Positions 34,922-44,867 of a stretch of 61,728 bases of DNA are shown here, one piece after another. Under the pieces are notes generated by a model. That model saw only the letters and a program-made list of their open reading frames with translations, searched no databases and was not told the DNA's origin. A program made the translations under genes and the position numbers. Position 1 is the stretch's first letter; every line of letters begins with the position of its first letter. Source of the DNA: Mesobacillus persicus (GTDB lineage: Bacteria; Bacillota; Bacilli; Bacillales; Cytobacillaceae); assembly GCF_900109925.1 (NCBI RefSeq), contig NZ_FOBW01000020.1, positions 1 to 61,728 of the forward strand, in the 5' to 3' direction.

Positions 34922-36595
34922 TTAAAATCTTAAATTATATTTTTTCAATTTCCTTACAATCGTGGGTTGACTACTATTTAGGGCTTCTGCGATCTCGTAT
35001 GTGGTTGTATATTTTTTTATCGCTAAGCGCAGTATTCTTTCTTCGGCAAGTTCTGTTGCTTCTTTTAATGTCATCATCTCATTTACCTCTACAGCCAACG
35101 CTTTTGTGGGTCGGTACTCAGCAGGAAGATGATCAATGGTTAACAGATCATCCTCCGTTACAAGAACGATTCTTTCAATTAAATTAGCTAGTTCTCGGAC
35201 GTTACCAGGCCATTGGTATTGATAAAAAAATTCATTAAGACTAGAGGTCGCTTGTTTTTGCTTTTGATATTTTGTATTCATCACTTCCAAATAGGAATCA
35301 ACAAGCGGAAGAATATCATCTTTTCGATCTGCAAGGCGCGGGAGCGAAATAGGCACGACATTTAACCTGTAAAATAAGTCTTCACGAAAATCTCCTATTG
35401 CGACCATCTCTTTTAAATTCCGATTGGTTGCTGCAATCACTCGGACATTCAATTTAATTGGCTTTGTCCCGCCAATCCTTTGAACTTCCATTTCCTGTAG
35501 AACTCGAAGTAATTTCACCTGGAGCGAAACCGGAAGCTCACCCACTTCATCGAGGAATAAGACTCCATTATTGGCAAGCTCAAACATCCCTGGCTTCCCC
35601 TTAGCGTTCGCTCCCGTAAACGCTCCACCTTCGTACCCGAACAATTCAGATTCGAGTAAATCAGGTGGGATTGCGCCACAATTCAATTTAATAAAGTCTC
35701 CAGTCTTCTTACGTTCACTATTCTCATAGATAAACCGTGCTAATACATCCTTACCGGTTCCCGTTTCACCTAGAATCAGCACTGTCGCATCCACATTGGC
35801 AACCCTTAACGCCGTATCGTAAATTTTTTTCATCTCTGGACTGCGCACAATTACCCCATTCGGACGAATCATCTTTCCTCTGAGCCGCTCGATTTCCTTT
35901 TTAAAATGATCATTCAATTGATTGGCTTTTTTCAGCGCGGATTGAAGCTCATTCAATTCGGACAAATCCCGAATATTGGTGACGATACTTTCAATTTCCC
36001 CTTTTTCGTTCATAACCGGGTTCCCGGTCAACAAGGTTTCTCTACCTAAGTGATTCTCTTGAACGAGAGACACCGGGCGCTTTTTCTCTAAAACTCGATG
36101 GGTGACCGATTTTTGTAAAATTCCTCTCTTCATTAATTGATCGACATTTTTCCCGATATAGTATTCTTTCGGAATTCCAGTTAATCTTTCAATTGCCGAA
36201 TTGGTTTTAACGGTTATTCCGTTTTTATCCGTAATATAAATGCCGTCATACGAATTTTCAATGATTGCATCGAGCTCGCGGTTTACCCGTTTAGCTTCTT
36301 CAAGCTCCTCTACAAGTGAGATCAATTCAGAGGAAAAAGTACCAATATAAACAAGTTCATCTGAGGAAGGCAAATGTTCATTTAAGAAAATGCAGTTTTT
36401 CCCCTGGAAACTAGCGTAGATAATCTTTCCACTACGCAATTCTTCCCAGCGGTCAAAAACATGGGATATCTTTTTATTCGTTACGTCTGTTAGTTGAATA
36501 TGTTGCAGCAAAACATCATTGCAATACCGAATGGACCCGTCAGACGAAGCAATGAAATAAGAGAATGGAAGTTTATCGGTCAGTACGGCTTGCAT
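34922..36595 (-). CDS. PAS-domain sigma-54-dependent transcriptional activator, 557 aa
   Basis: Domains in order: an N-terminal PAS-like sensor, a second PAS domain (about residues 105-215, DAIIENSYDGIYITDKNG), the AAA+ sigma-54 interaction domain (Walker A GETGTGKDVLA, GAFTGA loop in GGAFTGANAKGK, Walker B GVLFLDEVGEL) and a C-terminal Fis/TyrR-like helix-turn-helix (TYEIAEALNSSQPTIVRKLK). It opens sigma-54 promoters on sensing a ligand, probably an acyl-CoA or fatty acid given its neighbours. GAGGTG precedes the ATG at 36595. Confidence 0.93.
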   Translation of the reverse strand: MQAVLTDKLPFSYFIASSDGSIRYCNDVLLQHIQLTDVTNKKISHVFDRWEELRSGKIIYASFQGKNCIFLNEHLPSSDELVYIGTFSSELISLVEELEEAKRVNRELDAIIENSYDGIYITDKNGITVKTNSAIERLTGIPKEYYIGKNVDQLMKRGILQKSVTHRVLEKKRPVSLVQENHLGRETLLTGNPVMNEKGEIESIVTNIRDLSELNELQSALKKANQLNDHFKKEIERLRGKMIRPNGVIVRSPEMKKIYDTALRVANVDATVLILGETGTGKDVLARFIYENSERKKTGDFIKLNCGAIPPDLLESELFGYEGGAFTGANAKGKPGMFELANNGVLFLDEVGELPVSLQVKLLRVLQEMEVQRIGGTKPIKLNVRVIAATNRNLKEMVAIGDFREDLFYRLNVVPISLPRLADRKDDILPLVDSYLEVMNTKYQKQKQATSSLNEFFYQYQWPGNVRELANLIERIVLVTEDDLLTIDHLPAEYRPTKALAVEVNEMMTLKEATELAEERILRLAIKKYTTTYEIAEALNSSQPTIVRKLKKYNLRF

Positions 36596-36644
36596 GGTAA
36601 TCACCTCGGAAAACGTTTCTATATTTATATATTCTTTGATTATC

Positions 36645-38054
36645 TTATAATCCCTTTTTCACTTCGTGAAATGGAATATTTTTCGAGCGCTGTTTCTTGT
36701 TAAGAGTGTAATATAAAACCCCTGCAACCACAGCAATGAAACATAGAACTAAATAGGTTTGACTAAATTCATTCCCACTATGATGCCAAAAAGGATTAAG
36801 GGCTTTAGATAATACAAACTGGTCGAGTACCATGCCAGATACGGTTACACCAAAGGCACCACCTATATATTGGCAAAGCTGTAGCGTGCCGATGGCTGTG
36901 TTCGCCTGGTCAGGAGGCAAGTGTTCCGAAATTATATTAGGGACTCCAGTGGTAATACAAACAAAACCAGAGCTGCCAATAATAAACGCTATTAACACAA
37001 TGACGATGGATTGGTACCCGAATGCCGAAAAGCTGAAAGTAGCTAGAAACAAACAGCTAATCCCAGCAAGAATGACTTTCATTGCCCCGAATCGGTCAAC
37101 GGCCCTACCAATTAAATTAGAAGCAAGCGACGAGAGGATCGCTGCTGGAAATAAAATCAAACCTAGTTTTGCTACATTGGTTATATGAAAGATTTCAACC
37201 AACAGTAGAGGCGTTACAAACATGATGGCAAAATTAATGAAGAAGGTTATAAAGACAATTCCAAACAAGTAGGCAATTGTACGATTTTTTAATGTATCTG
37301 GTTGAATAAACGGTGTTTCCGCTTTTTCAATATGCTTCCAGAACAGCCATAGACAGAGAATTCCTGGGATGAAGAGACCATTTTTAGTCGCTAGTAATAA
37401 CAACAGGGAGACAATGCCTCCAACTAACCAAAGAAGACCAAGTACATCCATCTTGTTGCCATAACTAGCCTCTCGTGGGAGCAGATATTGATAAACAGGA
37501 ATGGTTAGAATCGCTAGGATCGAAATCGCAAATAAATTTTCCCATCCTGTATATTCTGTTATGACGCCGCCCAACAATGGCCCTAATCCAAACCCCAAGG
37601 TAACTGCAGCTGCTACCCTTGCCATGGCAGCCCCTCTACGGTAAAAAGGAATGTATCTTGTTGTAATAATAATTCCCAAAGCTGAGATGCTTGACGCTCC
37701 TGCTGCTTGAATCACTCTAGCTAGGACCAGCAAATAAAAGGCATTTGAAAACATTCCAAGCAAAGAACCAACAGCAAGGCACAGCATGCCAAAGGTTAGT
37801 AAATTTTTTAATTGAAAACTGTTTGAAAGTTTACTATAAAGGACGGCACTAATGGCGAATACCGTGGAATAGCTACTGACAATAAGTGAAGAGGCTCCCG
37901 GTGACAAGTTAAAATCATCGGCAATAGAAGGTAAAGCTACATTAAACATCGAGGTGTTCACAACAACAATCAATGTATTTAAGAAGATAGCACTATATAG
38001 CAAGTATTCATGTTTTATTTGGAGGTTCTCCTCCTGATGCTCTTTCCTCAACAA
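36645..38054 (-). CDS. MFS drug/metabolite transporter (DHA2-like), about 470 aa
   Basis: Some 12-14 transmembrane helices. Motif A-like segments LYSKLSNSFQLKNLL and a conserved start TLIVVVNTSMFNVALPSIADDF place it among proton-driven MFS exporters. The frame is open to 38138, but a TTG at 38054 follows GGAGG at 8 nt and yields a normal N-terminus; the upstream 28 codons are basic and unlike an MFS start. It may export compounds connected with the neighbouring fatty-acid genes, which is only a guess. Confidence 0.85.
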   Translation of the reverse strand: MLRKEHQEENLQIKHEYLLYSAIFLNTLIVVVNTSMFNVALPSIADDFNLSPGASSLIVSSYSTVFAISAVLYSKLSNSFQLKNLLTFGMLCLAVGSLLGMFSNAFYLLVLARVIQAAGASSISALGIIITTRYIPFYRRGAAMARVAAAVTLGFGLGPLLGGVITEYTGWENLFAISILAILTIPVYQYLLPREASYGNKMDVLGLLWLVGGIVSLLLLLATKNGLFIPGILCLWLFWKHIEKAETPFIQPDTLKNRTIAYLFGIVFITFFINFAIMFVTPLLLVEIFHITNVAKLGLILFPAAILSSLASNLIGRAVDRFGAMKVILAGISCLFLATFSFSAFGYQSIVIVLIAFIIGSSGFVCITTGVPNIISEHLPPDQANTAIGTLQLCQYIGGAFGVTVSGMVLDQFVLSKALNPFWHHSGNEFSQTYLVLCFIAVVAGVLYYTLNKKQRSKNIPFHEVKKGL

Positions 38055-38220
38055 AAGGATTTCCTCCCTTTTATGTTTGTTAAAACACAGGATTTTAACA
38101 ACAGTCCTAACGATAACAGCCTTTTTTAAAACAACCATGCATCTACTAAAGACCCAGTAGCTTTCAGTCCTATGTTCGGACCAATCGCTGCTGGGTCTTT
38201 TAGATGATGGACTACCAACA

Positions 38221-38544
38221 CTATACTTGAGCCTTTTGCTTTATTTGTTGAAATTGATAATGTAGATCAGCTAGTGCAGCGGTAATGGCATTTGTTGCTT
38301 TTCCATAGTAGTTCTGCTTGACTGCTTCAACAATTTCATCTACACCATGAAGGATACTATAGCCCCTTAATAATCTACCAATATAGTCACGACCATGTTC
38401 AGTTGCGAGTGTACATGAAGCTTCAAGGATAACCCCGAACTTTTTTTCAATTTCCACCGTTATCGTTAGAGTTTCATATACATTTTTTGCAGCCATTCCA
38501 GCCGGTAAGCGCGAATGACCAGCGATAAACATCGTTTCAACCAT
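38221..38544 (-). CDS. DUF3870 family protein, 107 aa
   Basis: A small soluble protein with GHSRLPAGMAAKNVYETLTI near the start and GVILEASCTLATEHGRDYIG, conserved in DUF3870. It lies 73 bp behind an acyl-CoA dehydrogenase gene and is probably cotranscribed. The role is unknown. Confidence 0.85.
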   Translation of the reverse strand: MVETMFIAGHSRLPAGMAAKNVYETLTITVEIEKKFGVILEASCTLATEHGRDYIGRLLRGYSILHGVDEIVEAVKQNYYGKATNAITAALADLHYQFQQIKQKAQV

Positions 38545-38617
38545 AACTTTTCACCTCAGCGAACATATTCGCCTTTGTGAAGATAGACTCCTGCTTTTCT
38601 TGTATTCTCGGAACCAA

Positions 38618-39829
38618 TTAGTTTTTAACCGTTTCTTGCTCATATGGCCAAGCCGGAAGCGGGTTGCTAAGTGCTTTATCTTCCCTATAGCCAAGTAAGT
38701 ACTCAGCCTGCATGACGGTATGAATTTCCCGCGTTCCTTCATAAATAACAGGCGCTTTACTGTTTCGTAAAAATCTTTCAACTGGGTACTCATTCGAGAA
38801 CCCATATGCACCATGAATTTGAACTGCATCATTTGCTGCTTCATTGGCAAAATCACAAGCCTGCCACTTCGCTAGAGAAGTTTCACGAGTATTGCGCTTC
38901 CCTTCATTTTTTAAGCAGCCTGCACGGAAAACAAGTAGCCTTGACATCTGGTATCCAGCTTCCATTTTCGCAATCATCTGCTGTACCAATTGATGTTTCC
39001 CAATTTCCTTACCAAATGTTTTCCGTTCATGACAATATTTCACACTCTCTTCGATACAAGCACGAATCTGTCCAACAGCACCAGCCGCAACAGTAAATCT
39101 TCCATTATCTAGGGCAGACATCGCAATTTTAAAGCCTTCCCCTTCTTGACCAAGTAAGTTTTCCTTAGGTACTCGAACATTATCAAAGAAAAGTTCCCCG
39201 GTATTACCAGCACGAATCCCAAGCTTCCCTTTTATCGCCTTTGAGGAGAACCCAGGCATTGTCCGCTCAACGATAAAAGCAGATATCCCAGCATGTTTTT
39301 TGCTTTTATCCGTGTAAGCGAATACTAGGAAATGGTCAGCAAAATCACAAAGTGAAATCCATGTCTTCTGACCGTTCAGTATGTAGTGGTCGCCGTCTAG
39401 TACCGCCGAAGTTTGCATTGCGGCAACGTCAGAACCAGCATTGGGTTCCGTCAAACCGAAGGCTCCTACCTTTAATCCTTTCGCTTGCGGCACTAGGTAC
39501 TTCTGCTTTTGTACTTCTGATCCCCATTGAAGTAGTGTCATGCTATTCAAGCCCGTATGTACGGAAACAGCAGTACGAAATGCCGTATCGCCACGCTCAA
39601 GTTCCTCACAAACAATCGCTAGCGTATTATAATCCATTCCACTCCCGCCGTACTCCTCAGGAATACAAACTCCCATTAGTCCCAGTTCCGCAAGTCGACC
39701 TAAAATCGAAGATTCAAAATGTCCCTTCTCATCCCATTCACGAATATAAGGGTTGATTTCTTTATCAACAAATTCCTTTACCATTTTTTGAACCGCTAAT
39801 TGCTCATCACTTAAGTTAAAATCCAACAT
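38618..39829 (-). CDS. Acyl-CoA dehydrogenase, 403 aa
   Basis: A third FAD acyl-CoA dehydrogenase with LTEPNAGSDVAAMQT, GIRAGNTGELFFDNV and the catalytic Glu in IYEGTREIHTVMQAEYLLGY. The C-terminal variant differs from the two operon paralogues, suggesting a distinct substrate. GAGGAG precedes the ATG. It is outside the sigma-54 operon. Confidence 0.9.
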   Translation of the reverse strand: MLDFNLSDEQLAVQKMVKEFVDKEINPYIREWDEKGHFESSILGRLAELGLMGVCIPEEYGGSGMDYNTLAIVCEELERGDTAFRTAVSVHTGLNSMTLLQWGSEVQKQKYLVPQAKGLKVGAFGLTEPNAGSDVAAMQTSAVLDGDHYILNGQKTWISLCDFADHFLVFAYTDKSKKHAGISAFIVERTMPGFSSKAIKGKLGIRAGNTGELFFDNVRVPKENLLGQEGEGFKIAMSALDNGRFTVAAGAVGQIRACIEESVKYCHERKTFGKEIGKHQLVQQMIAKMEAGYQMSRLLVFRAGCLKNEGKRNTRETSLAKWQACDFANEAANDAVQIHGAYGFSNEYPVERFLRNSKAPVIYEGTREIHTVMQAEYLLGYREDKALSNPLPAWPYEQETVKN

Positions 39830-40437
39830 TTCTCCATCTCCTCTTTTTAAAGTTTTGCTCTGTTAACCGGGATGTTAATTTTACTCTAAGCTTTCGCTTT
39901 CCACGGGCGTGTAGGGAACCTAGTCCCGCCCTCTCGCAAGAGTCAAGTGCTTTCCGCACCAATCAAAGATTGGAAAGAAACAGAGCTTAAAAATAAAAGC
40001 CAGTTGCACAGAAAATGCAACCGGCTCTTGTCTGTGTTTTCAGACTAGACAGTCAAAAATCTAGTTACTTGGATTCAATAACACCTTTAGACCATTTACG
40101 GATCCTAAGAGGGCTAACTCTTTAGAAGTATTTGGCTATTAATAAAATTATACAATGAGGAATAAATAAGCGCAATATTATTTATTGAAAATTTAGAACA
40201 TTATTTTAATATAGCATACTGCAAAGTTCATACAACCCTGGAACTTGCCCATCTACTTTTTCTTTATTAGCGAAGGCATCGCTGAGGGAAATGTTTGGTA
40301 CGAACATATAGAGAACCAAGTGTCTGAATGGACCTTAATTAAGACATTGGTGAGGGTCACCTTGCATATACATTGGTAACGATGCAGAATTTTCGTTTGA
40401 GTGATTAGTCAACTTAAATATCTTGGAAGGAGGAATC
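39830..40437. other. Intergenic region, no gene
   Basis: A tract TAAGCTTTCGCTTTCCACGG (about 39887-39906) resembles the GCTTTCGCTTTCC repeats scattered in Bacillaceae. A hairpin AGCCAGTTGCA/TGCAACCGGCT (about 39998-40026) has a T-rich tail on the minus strand. The remainder is AT-rich and shows nothing recognisable. Confidence 0.4.
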
Positions 40438-40935
40438 ATGAAACATTACTTCATCATTGGCTCTATTTTTATCGTTCTGGCCATTGGATCCCTTTTCCTC
40501 TTTACCAAACGAACAGCAGAGATTGAAACGATTCATTATAGTATGAATGAAATAGATGAAGCCTTGAAGGCATTGGAGTTTGATATTAAACTCCCAACCT
40601 ATCTCCCTAGGGAGATGACAATGAAAGAAGCTACCATTAGCCTTGTCGACAAAAAGCAAATCATGATTGGATTTCGTTATTCTAACCTAGATAATACCTA
40701 TAGTTACGAATTCTCTGCAACAAAAAGCAACGAATCATTAAAAGACATCGCTTCTAACAATCAGTACTGGCGTTGGACTGAAACAGAGGTGAATGAAAAT
40801 AAGGCACTTATTGGAATAAATGAAAAGACAATGGATCTCAACATCGTCTTTAGAAAAGATAAAATATTATATCGGTTTTACACAAAGAAAATTGAAGAAA
40901 GCACCCTTTTAAAAATCGCCGCAAGTCTTGAATAA
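40438..40935 (+). CDS. Membrane-anchored uncharacterised protein, 165 aa
   Basis: One N-terminal transmembrane helix (about residues 4-22, no lipobox Cys) followed by an extracytoplasmic domain with LPTYLPREMTMKEATISL, reminiscent of DUF4367-type domains. GGAAGGAGG lies 6 nt before the ATG at 40438. Isolated gene on the plus strand; the function is unknown. Confidence 0.7.
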   Translation: MKHYFIIGSIFIVLAIGSLFLFTKRTAEIETIHYSMNEIDEALKALEFDIKLPTYLPREMTMKEATISLVDKKQIMIGFRYSNLDNTYSYEFSATKSNESLKDIASNNQYWRWTETEVNENKALIGINEKTMDLNIVFRKDKILYRFYTKKIEESTLLKIAASLE

Positions 40936-41028
40936 ATCACGGTTGGCTGTGACCTTAGGGAGTTAGTCCATACCTAAGTACCGCTTTTAATTTAGATGAG
41001 CTATTGAGGGCGCAATGATGAGAAAAAG

Positions 41029-41052
41029 AGCTAGGGGAAATCCTAGCCTTTT
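41029..41052 (+). terminator. Intrinsic terminator between convergent genes
   Basis: GCTAGG/CCTAGC stem followed by CTTTTTC on the plus strand and AAAAAG on the other side, so it may act in both directions. Confidence 0.65.
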
Positions 41053-41074
41053 TCTGTTTGCCGAGATATACTTC

Positions 41075-42688
41075 CTACACGATTTCCTGTAATGCTACTG
41101 ATTGATATGCTTTAAAAAACGATTCGCAAAACGCATCCCACTCTTCAGCTGCCTCTATCGAAGCTTCACTCACCTCTCCTAGGACAGGCCTTTGAAGTAG
41201 GTCGGCCAACTGCATGGAAAATCGTTCAACTGTCTCTCTAGACGCTCCATCAAGGACATTTTTGACAAAGTCCTCAGCTGGATACCAATCGGCTACCCTT
41301 TGAAGGTCACGATAGATTTGCGTTAATAATAGATTCCGAGGACCTTCCCATTGTTCATTGACCACTATATCTCGGAAAATGCGCGGAAGTGACGAGAACT
41401 CTTCCATAACCCCATGGCCACCAAAGATAGAAATCGCTTCACGAAGAACCTCTGCCCCTTCCTTTGTTGTACCTATTTTTTGCAATAACACCAATTCTCT
41501 CAAATTGAATAATTGCTTCCTGGTCTCCAACGGTTGATCCGAGTTAATCCCTGGATTCAGTGGCTTTTCCAGCTCTAGGAAAAGATTATAAATCTTAAAA
41601 GCACCGGCGGTTGTCCGTTGAGCAGCATTTTCAATAGATTTTAACTTACTCGCTGATAGCGGATAGTCCTTAACCTTTTTACCAAAAACCGTCCGAAAAT
41701 CACTGTAAAGGCTCGCTTCCCTAAAAGCACGAAGCATGAAACCTGCACAAGCAATTCCGATTTCAAGACGAGATAATGTGAGAACGATCCCTACTGCAAC
41801 GGCAATTCCCCTATCCTTAGGGCCGATCGGATAGGCAATAGCCCCATTATATTGAAATTCACCTGTAGGTAATTCCGCAGTGCCCATTTTCCATTTGATT
41901 CGGTTAATCTCAAACCCATTCCGCTTTTCTTGTTCTTTGTTACCCGGTAGCCACGAAGGAACAATAAAGGTCGAGACTTTATCGGTACCAGAAATTTTAG
42001 CTGTTACCACCGCATAATCAGCATGTGCGACTGAGCAGAAAAATTTGTTTCCATATAAATGATAGCGCTTACCATTTGGGACAGCCTCTAAAAGATTGGC
42101 AGGAAGGTCAGATCCTCCCTGGATTTCAGACATAAACTGGGCACCGATAGCGAATTCACCAGCAATCCCTTCTTTGGTATGTAGGAGTATCTCTTGAAGT
42201 TCAGGCAAATCTTCATCAGGAAATTCATCGAGAAGAGCTATGAGTCCATGGGTACATGTTAGAGGACAGGTGATGCCTGCTTCTCCTAATTGATGAATTA
42301 ACAAACGTTTCACAAAGCTTTCCCAAGGTTCCATTTTACTAGCAAACAGACCCTCACCAAAAACAAGTTGTTCTAGTTGAAGAGTCTCCATTGGTCGAAC
42401 GACACGATCTATCCGTTTGTTAAACGCATCAAAGTGTAGCATGTAAGGGCGGTTCTCTGGGCGTGCTGCTTGTTCGGCCAATTTATTCATTTTTTTAGAA
42501 ACCATCGGAGAAAACGCTATTAAAGCTTTTTCAACTTGGTCAAACCTCTCACTCGTATACTTTTGCACTACCTTTCGTAAAAAAACGTCATCCCGGTACC
42601 AGTCCAGGTTCTCTCTTTCCAATACAAACTTTTCAAATGTATAGGGATTTTCCCCTCGTGTTTTATTCTCTTGGGAAGCTAAGTTCAT
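41075..42688 (-). CDS. Acyl-CoA dehydrogenase family protein (AidB/acyl-CoA oxidase-like), 537 aa
   Basis: Longer than ordinary acyl-CoA dehydrogenases, with an N-terminal extension (first 100 residues). The flavin domain shows EIQGGSDLPANLLEAVPNG, and the C-terminal catalytic segment is NEQWEGPRNLLLTQIYRDL, the pattern of AidB-like and related deviating members. The substrate is unknown. GGGAGTGATG precedes the ATG. Confidence 0.8.
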   Translation of the reverse strand: MNLASQENKTRGENPYTFEKFVLERENLDWYRDDVFLRKVVQKYTSERFDQVEKALIAFSPMVSKKMNKLAEQAARPENRPYMLHFDAFNKRIDRVVRPMETLQLEQLVFGEGLFASKMEPWESFVKRLLIHQLGEAGITCPLTCTHGLIALLDEFPDEDLPELQEILLHTKEGIAGEFAIGAQFMSEIQGGSDLPANLLEAVPNGKRYHLYGNKFFCSVAHADYAVVTAKISGTDKVSTFIVPSWLPGNKEQEKRNGFEINRIKWKMGTAELPTGEFQYNGAIAYPIGPKDRGIAVAVGIVLTLSRLEIGIACAGFMLRAFREASLYSDFRTVFGKKVKDYPLSASKLKSIENAAQRTTAGAFKIYNLFLELEKPLNPGINSDQPLETRKQLFNLRELVLLQKIGTTKEGAEVLREAISIFGGHGVMEEFSSLPRIFRDIVVNEQWEGPRNLLLTQIYRDLQRVADWYPAEDFVKNVLDGASRETVERFSMQLADLLQRPVLGEVSEASIEAAEEWDAFCESFFKAYQSVALQEIV

Positions 42689-42780
42689 CGAATCATCACT
42701 CCCTTAATTATTGTATTGAATATTCAGAATTATTATAAAACTAGTCGTCCCTTATTGTCAACTTGAAGCAGAAAACATCA

Positions 42781-43155
42781 TCAGTTTACCCCATTTAAAC
42801 TATGCAGTAGTTCTTCTCTCAAAACTACAGCATGATTATGAACAGAATCCTTTGCCCCATAAAGAAGAGTAAGTTTTTGGGATTTTCCTAACTCTACTAA
42901 TTCTATTATCTTCTCCCTTTTCCTTTCATCTGAACGCAACTCTTCAAGATACAAACGTTTGAACTCTTCGAATCGATCCGGCCTGTGACCAAACCATTTT
43001 CTAAGGTCGTTACTAGGGGAGATATCCTTTGCCCAACCATTCAGATTAGCTTTTGCTTTCGTTACCCCTCTTGGCCAAAAGCGGTCAACTAAGACGCGAT
43101 ATCCGTCCTCTTCGTTTAACACATCATATATCCTTTTCACGACTATATCAGGCAT
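42781..43155 (-). CDS. DUF488 family protein (YeaO-like), 124 aa
   Basis: The YeaO signatures are visible: VLVDRFWPRGVTKAKANL and LRKWFGHRPDRFEEFKRLY, with TLLYGAKDSVHNHAVVLREEL at the end. AAAGGTGA precedes the ATG at 43155; a GTG three codons upstream is part of that site. The biochemical function is not established. Confidence 0.88.
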   Translation of the reverse strand: MPDIVVKRIYDVLNEEDGYRVLVDRFWPRGVTKAKANLNGWAKDISPSNDLRKWFGHRPDRFEEFKRLYLEELRSDERKREKIIELVELGKSQKLTLLYGAKDSVHNHAVVLREELLHSLNGVN

Positions 43156-43211
43156 TTTTGTCACCTTTCTGTTTTTATTTTCTTACTAACAAAAAAAACT
43201 GCCGCAGGCAG

Positions 43212-43784
43212 CTAATCTTGATGATATAAGTTTGAAAGAACAATTTCGTTATTTACTAAAGCATATTTATGGCATTTCATCAATTTTGTTTCAAGTGATT
43301 CTGGTACTCTCTCCTTATCGTAGGCACACACTAGGTACATTCCTTGTTCAGTAACCACACGGTCTGCTTCGTTTTCAAACTCTTCTAAAATAGGAATGAT
43401 TCCTTCCTGTTCACCCCATTCAACATGTGCCCAGATCCGAAATGGGATATTGTTTTCTATAAAGGGTTCTAAGGTTTTGCCAAGATGCTCGAATATGACT
43501 GCAGGTTGGAAACTACCACTTGAACAATAATAGTCAAAGTTATTAATAGTATGTATCGTTTTAAGTTGTTCTGCTGTTAAGACTTTAGCCAACTCTATTT
43601 TTATTTGTGGTAAAATCCTTTCACTTTCAATTACCAAAATACTGTCACCTTGTTCAACACCTGATTGAATGTACGCAACAAGATTGTTAATGTAGGCTTG
43701 TGAGTCGGTAATATTATAGTAGATATGTACACCTTTACTCTCTTCTTTTACCAGTTGGTTTAGCTCAGAAAAAGTCCCTTTCAT
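43212..43784 (-). CDS. MEDS-domain protein, 190 aa
   Basis: The MEDS (DcmR-type sensory) fold is suggested by GVHIYYNITDSQAYINNLVA, then SGVEQGDSILVIES and FRIWAHVEWGEQEG. Such proteins act as sensors or as partners of signalling systems. GGAGGG lies before the ATG at 43784, 14 codons inside the longest frame. No DNA-binding domain is fused. Confidence 0.7.
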   Translation of the reverse strand: MKGTFSELNQLVKEESKGVHIYYNITDSQAYINNLVAYIQSGVEQGDSILVIESERILPQIKIELAKVLTAEQLKTIHTINNFDYYCSSGSFQPAVIFEHLGKTLEPFIENNIPFRIWAHVEWGEQEGIIPILEEFENEADRVVTEQGMYLVCAYDKERVPESLETKLMKCHKYALVNNEIVLSNLYHQD

Positions 43785-44091
43785 TCTGTCCCTCCTAAGT
43801 CTATTCGAGGTAATGTAAAAAACCATTCGTATATTAGAAGGTTAGTTGTCTTTATTATGTAATTCTACTTTTTAGTACATCATACTTTTCTAAAAAATAG
43901 TAACAACTACGTTCATGTTCAAATCATTACCATATTCTAAATATTAACACAGAAAATAGATGACCACATATCATTTTTTTAGACCTTTTGATTGAACAAA
44001 ATTGGTTGCAACTCTCCTCGATGAATTGCCATTTTTTCATGCGTGGACTTATTAAAGAATACAACAGGGCAAGGGAGATCCCACAGCGCAT

Positions 44092-44249
44092 CTTATGAAG
44101 ATGATTTTTTGCCAGGTTCACTCTCGGTTTCATCTTCGTCAGGCTTATGAAGATGATTTCTTGCCAGGTTCCTCCTTAATTTCATCATCAAGCGGCCTTA
44201 TGAAGATAATTCATTCCTGGTTTCCCTCGGTTTCATCTTCATCAAGCGC
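44092..44249. repeat. Three tandem 52-53-bp units, each a hairpin
   Basis: Units start at 44092, 44144 and 44197. Each begins CTTATGAAGATGAT and ends around TCATCTTCATCAAG, so the ends of a unit pair with each other, enclosing a CCAGGTTC-containing loop. The sequences are close but not identical. The rest of the 43785-44381 gap has no supported gene; a 68-codon minus frame overlapping the array lacks coding character. Confidence 0.8.
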
Positions 44250-44381
44250 CGATGAGGCTCCCTAGCACCTCCTACTTGAGCGGACAATCAACATACTGTT
44301 TTAACAGAGCCAATTCAAAAAAGATGCTCCATCTTAAAGCTTCTAGCAACCTGTCTTATGACCATATCAAACATGTAATGT

Positions 44382-44693
44382 TTACTCAATTACCACTGCC
44401 GTACCATATCCTATCAATTCTGATGTTCCTTGGCCTGCGGAAAGTTCAAACCTTACTGCTATTATTGCGTTACCCCCAGCTTGTTCCGCTTGTTGTATCA
44501 AGCGCTTTTTAACGGTTACTTTAGAATCCTCAAGCATTTCGGTATAGCTTTTCAGTTCACCACCAACAATGGACTTTAATCCTGAGAGGATGTCCTTGCC
44601 AATATTCCTCGATTGGACGATGCTACTCGTTACTAGCCCTTTAACCTCTATGACATTTTTGTTAGGAATTGTTTCCGTCGTGACCATAATCAT
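44382..44693 (-). CDS. YbjQ/UPF0145 family protein, 103 aa
   Basis: Conserved features: VTTETIPNKNVIEVKGLV, SRNIGKDILSGLKSIVGGEL, and AGGNAIIAVRFELS near the C-terminus, all typical of the pentamer-forming YbjQ family (putative heavy-metal-binding domain). AAGGAGG lies 7 nt before the ATG at 44693. Confidence 0.9.
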   Translation of the reverse strand: MIMVTTETIPNKNVIEVKGLVTSSIVQSRNIGKDILSGLKSIVGGELKSYTEMLEDSKVTVKKRLIQQAEQAGGNAIIAVRFELSAGQGTSELIGYGTAVVIE

Positions 44694-44816
44694 GTTCATT
44701 CCTCCTTTCATATAGTTAAACTCCCCTCTATTATAAAATTTTTCAAGAAAAGAACATTTCCTTGTCCTAAGAAAGTTTTCTAAGATTCTCTCATGTATAA
44801 AGGCGAGTTATTTAAA

Positions 44817-44861
44817 TGGAAGATAACTAGAAGGTGCCAGGCACCCTCCAGCTATCTTCCA
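44817..44861 (-). terminator. Long hairpin behind the aminotransferase gene
   Basis: A 22-bp imperfect stem with the apex GGTGCCaGGCACC, located 7 bp beyond the stop codon. The U-tract is poor. The same apex recurs in the hairpin at 52876, so this is a repeated hairpin type. Confidence 0.6.
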
Positions 44862-44867
44862 TCACAC

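Noticed and set aside
43927-44133. 68-codon minus-strand frame
   Set aside because: Overlaps the tandem hairpin array and lacks coding character.
44092-44249. Possible CRISPR array
   Set aside because: The units are directly adjacent with no unique spacers and are themselves imperfect hairpins; no cas genes are present.
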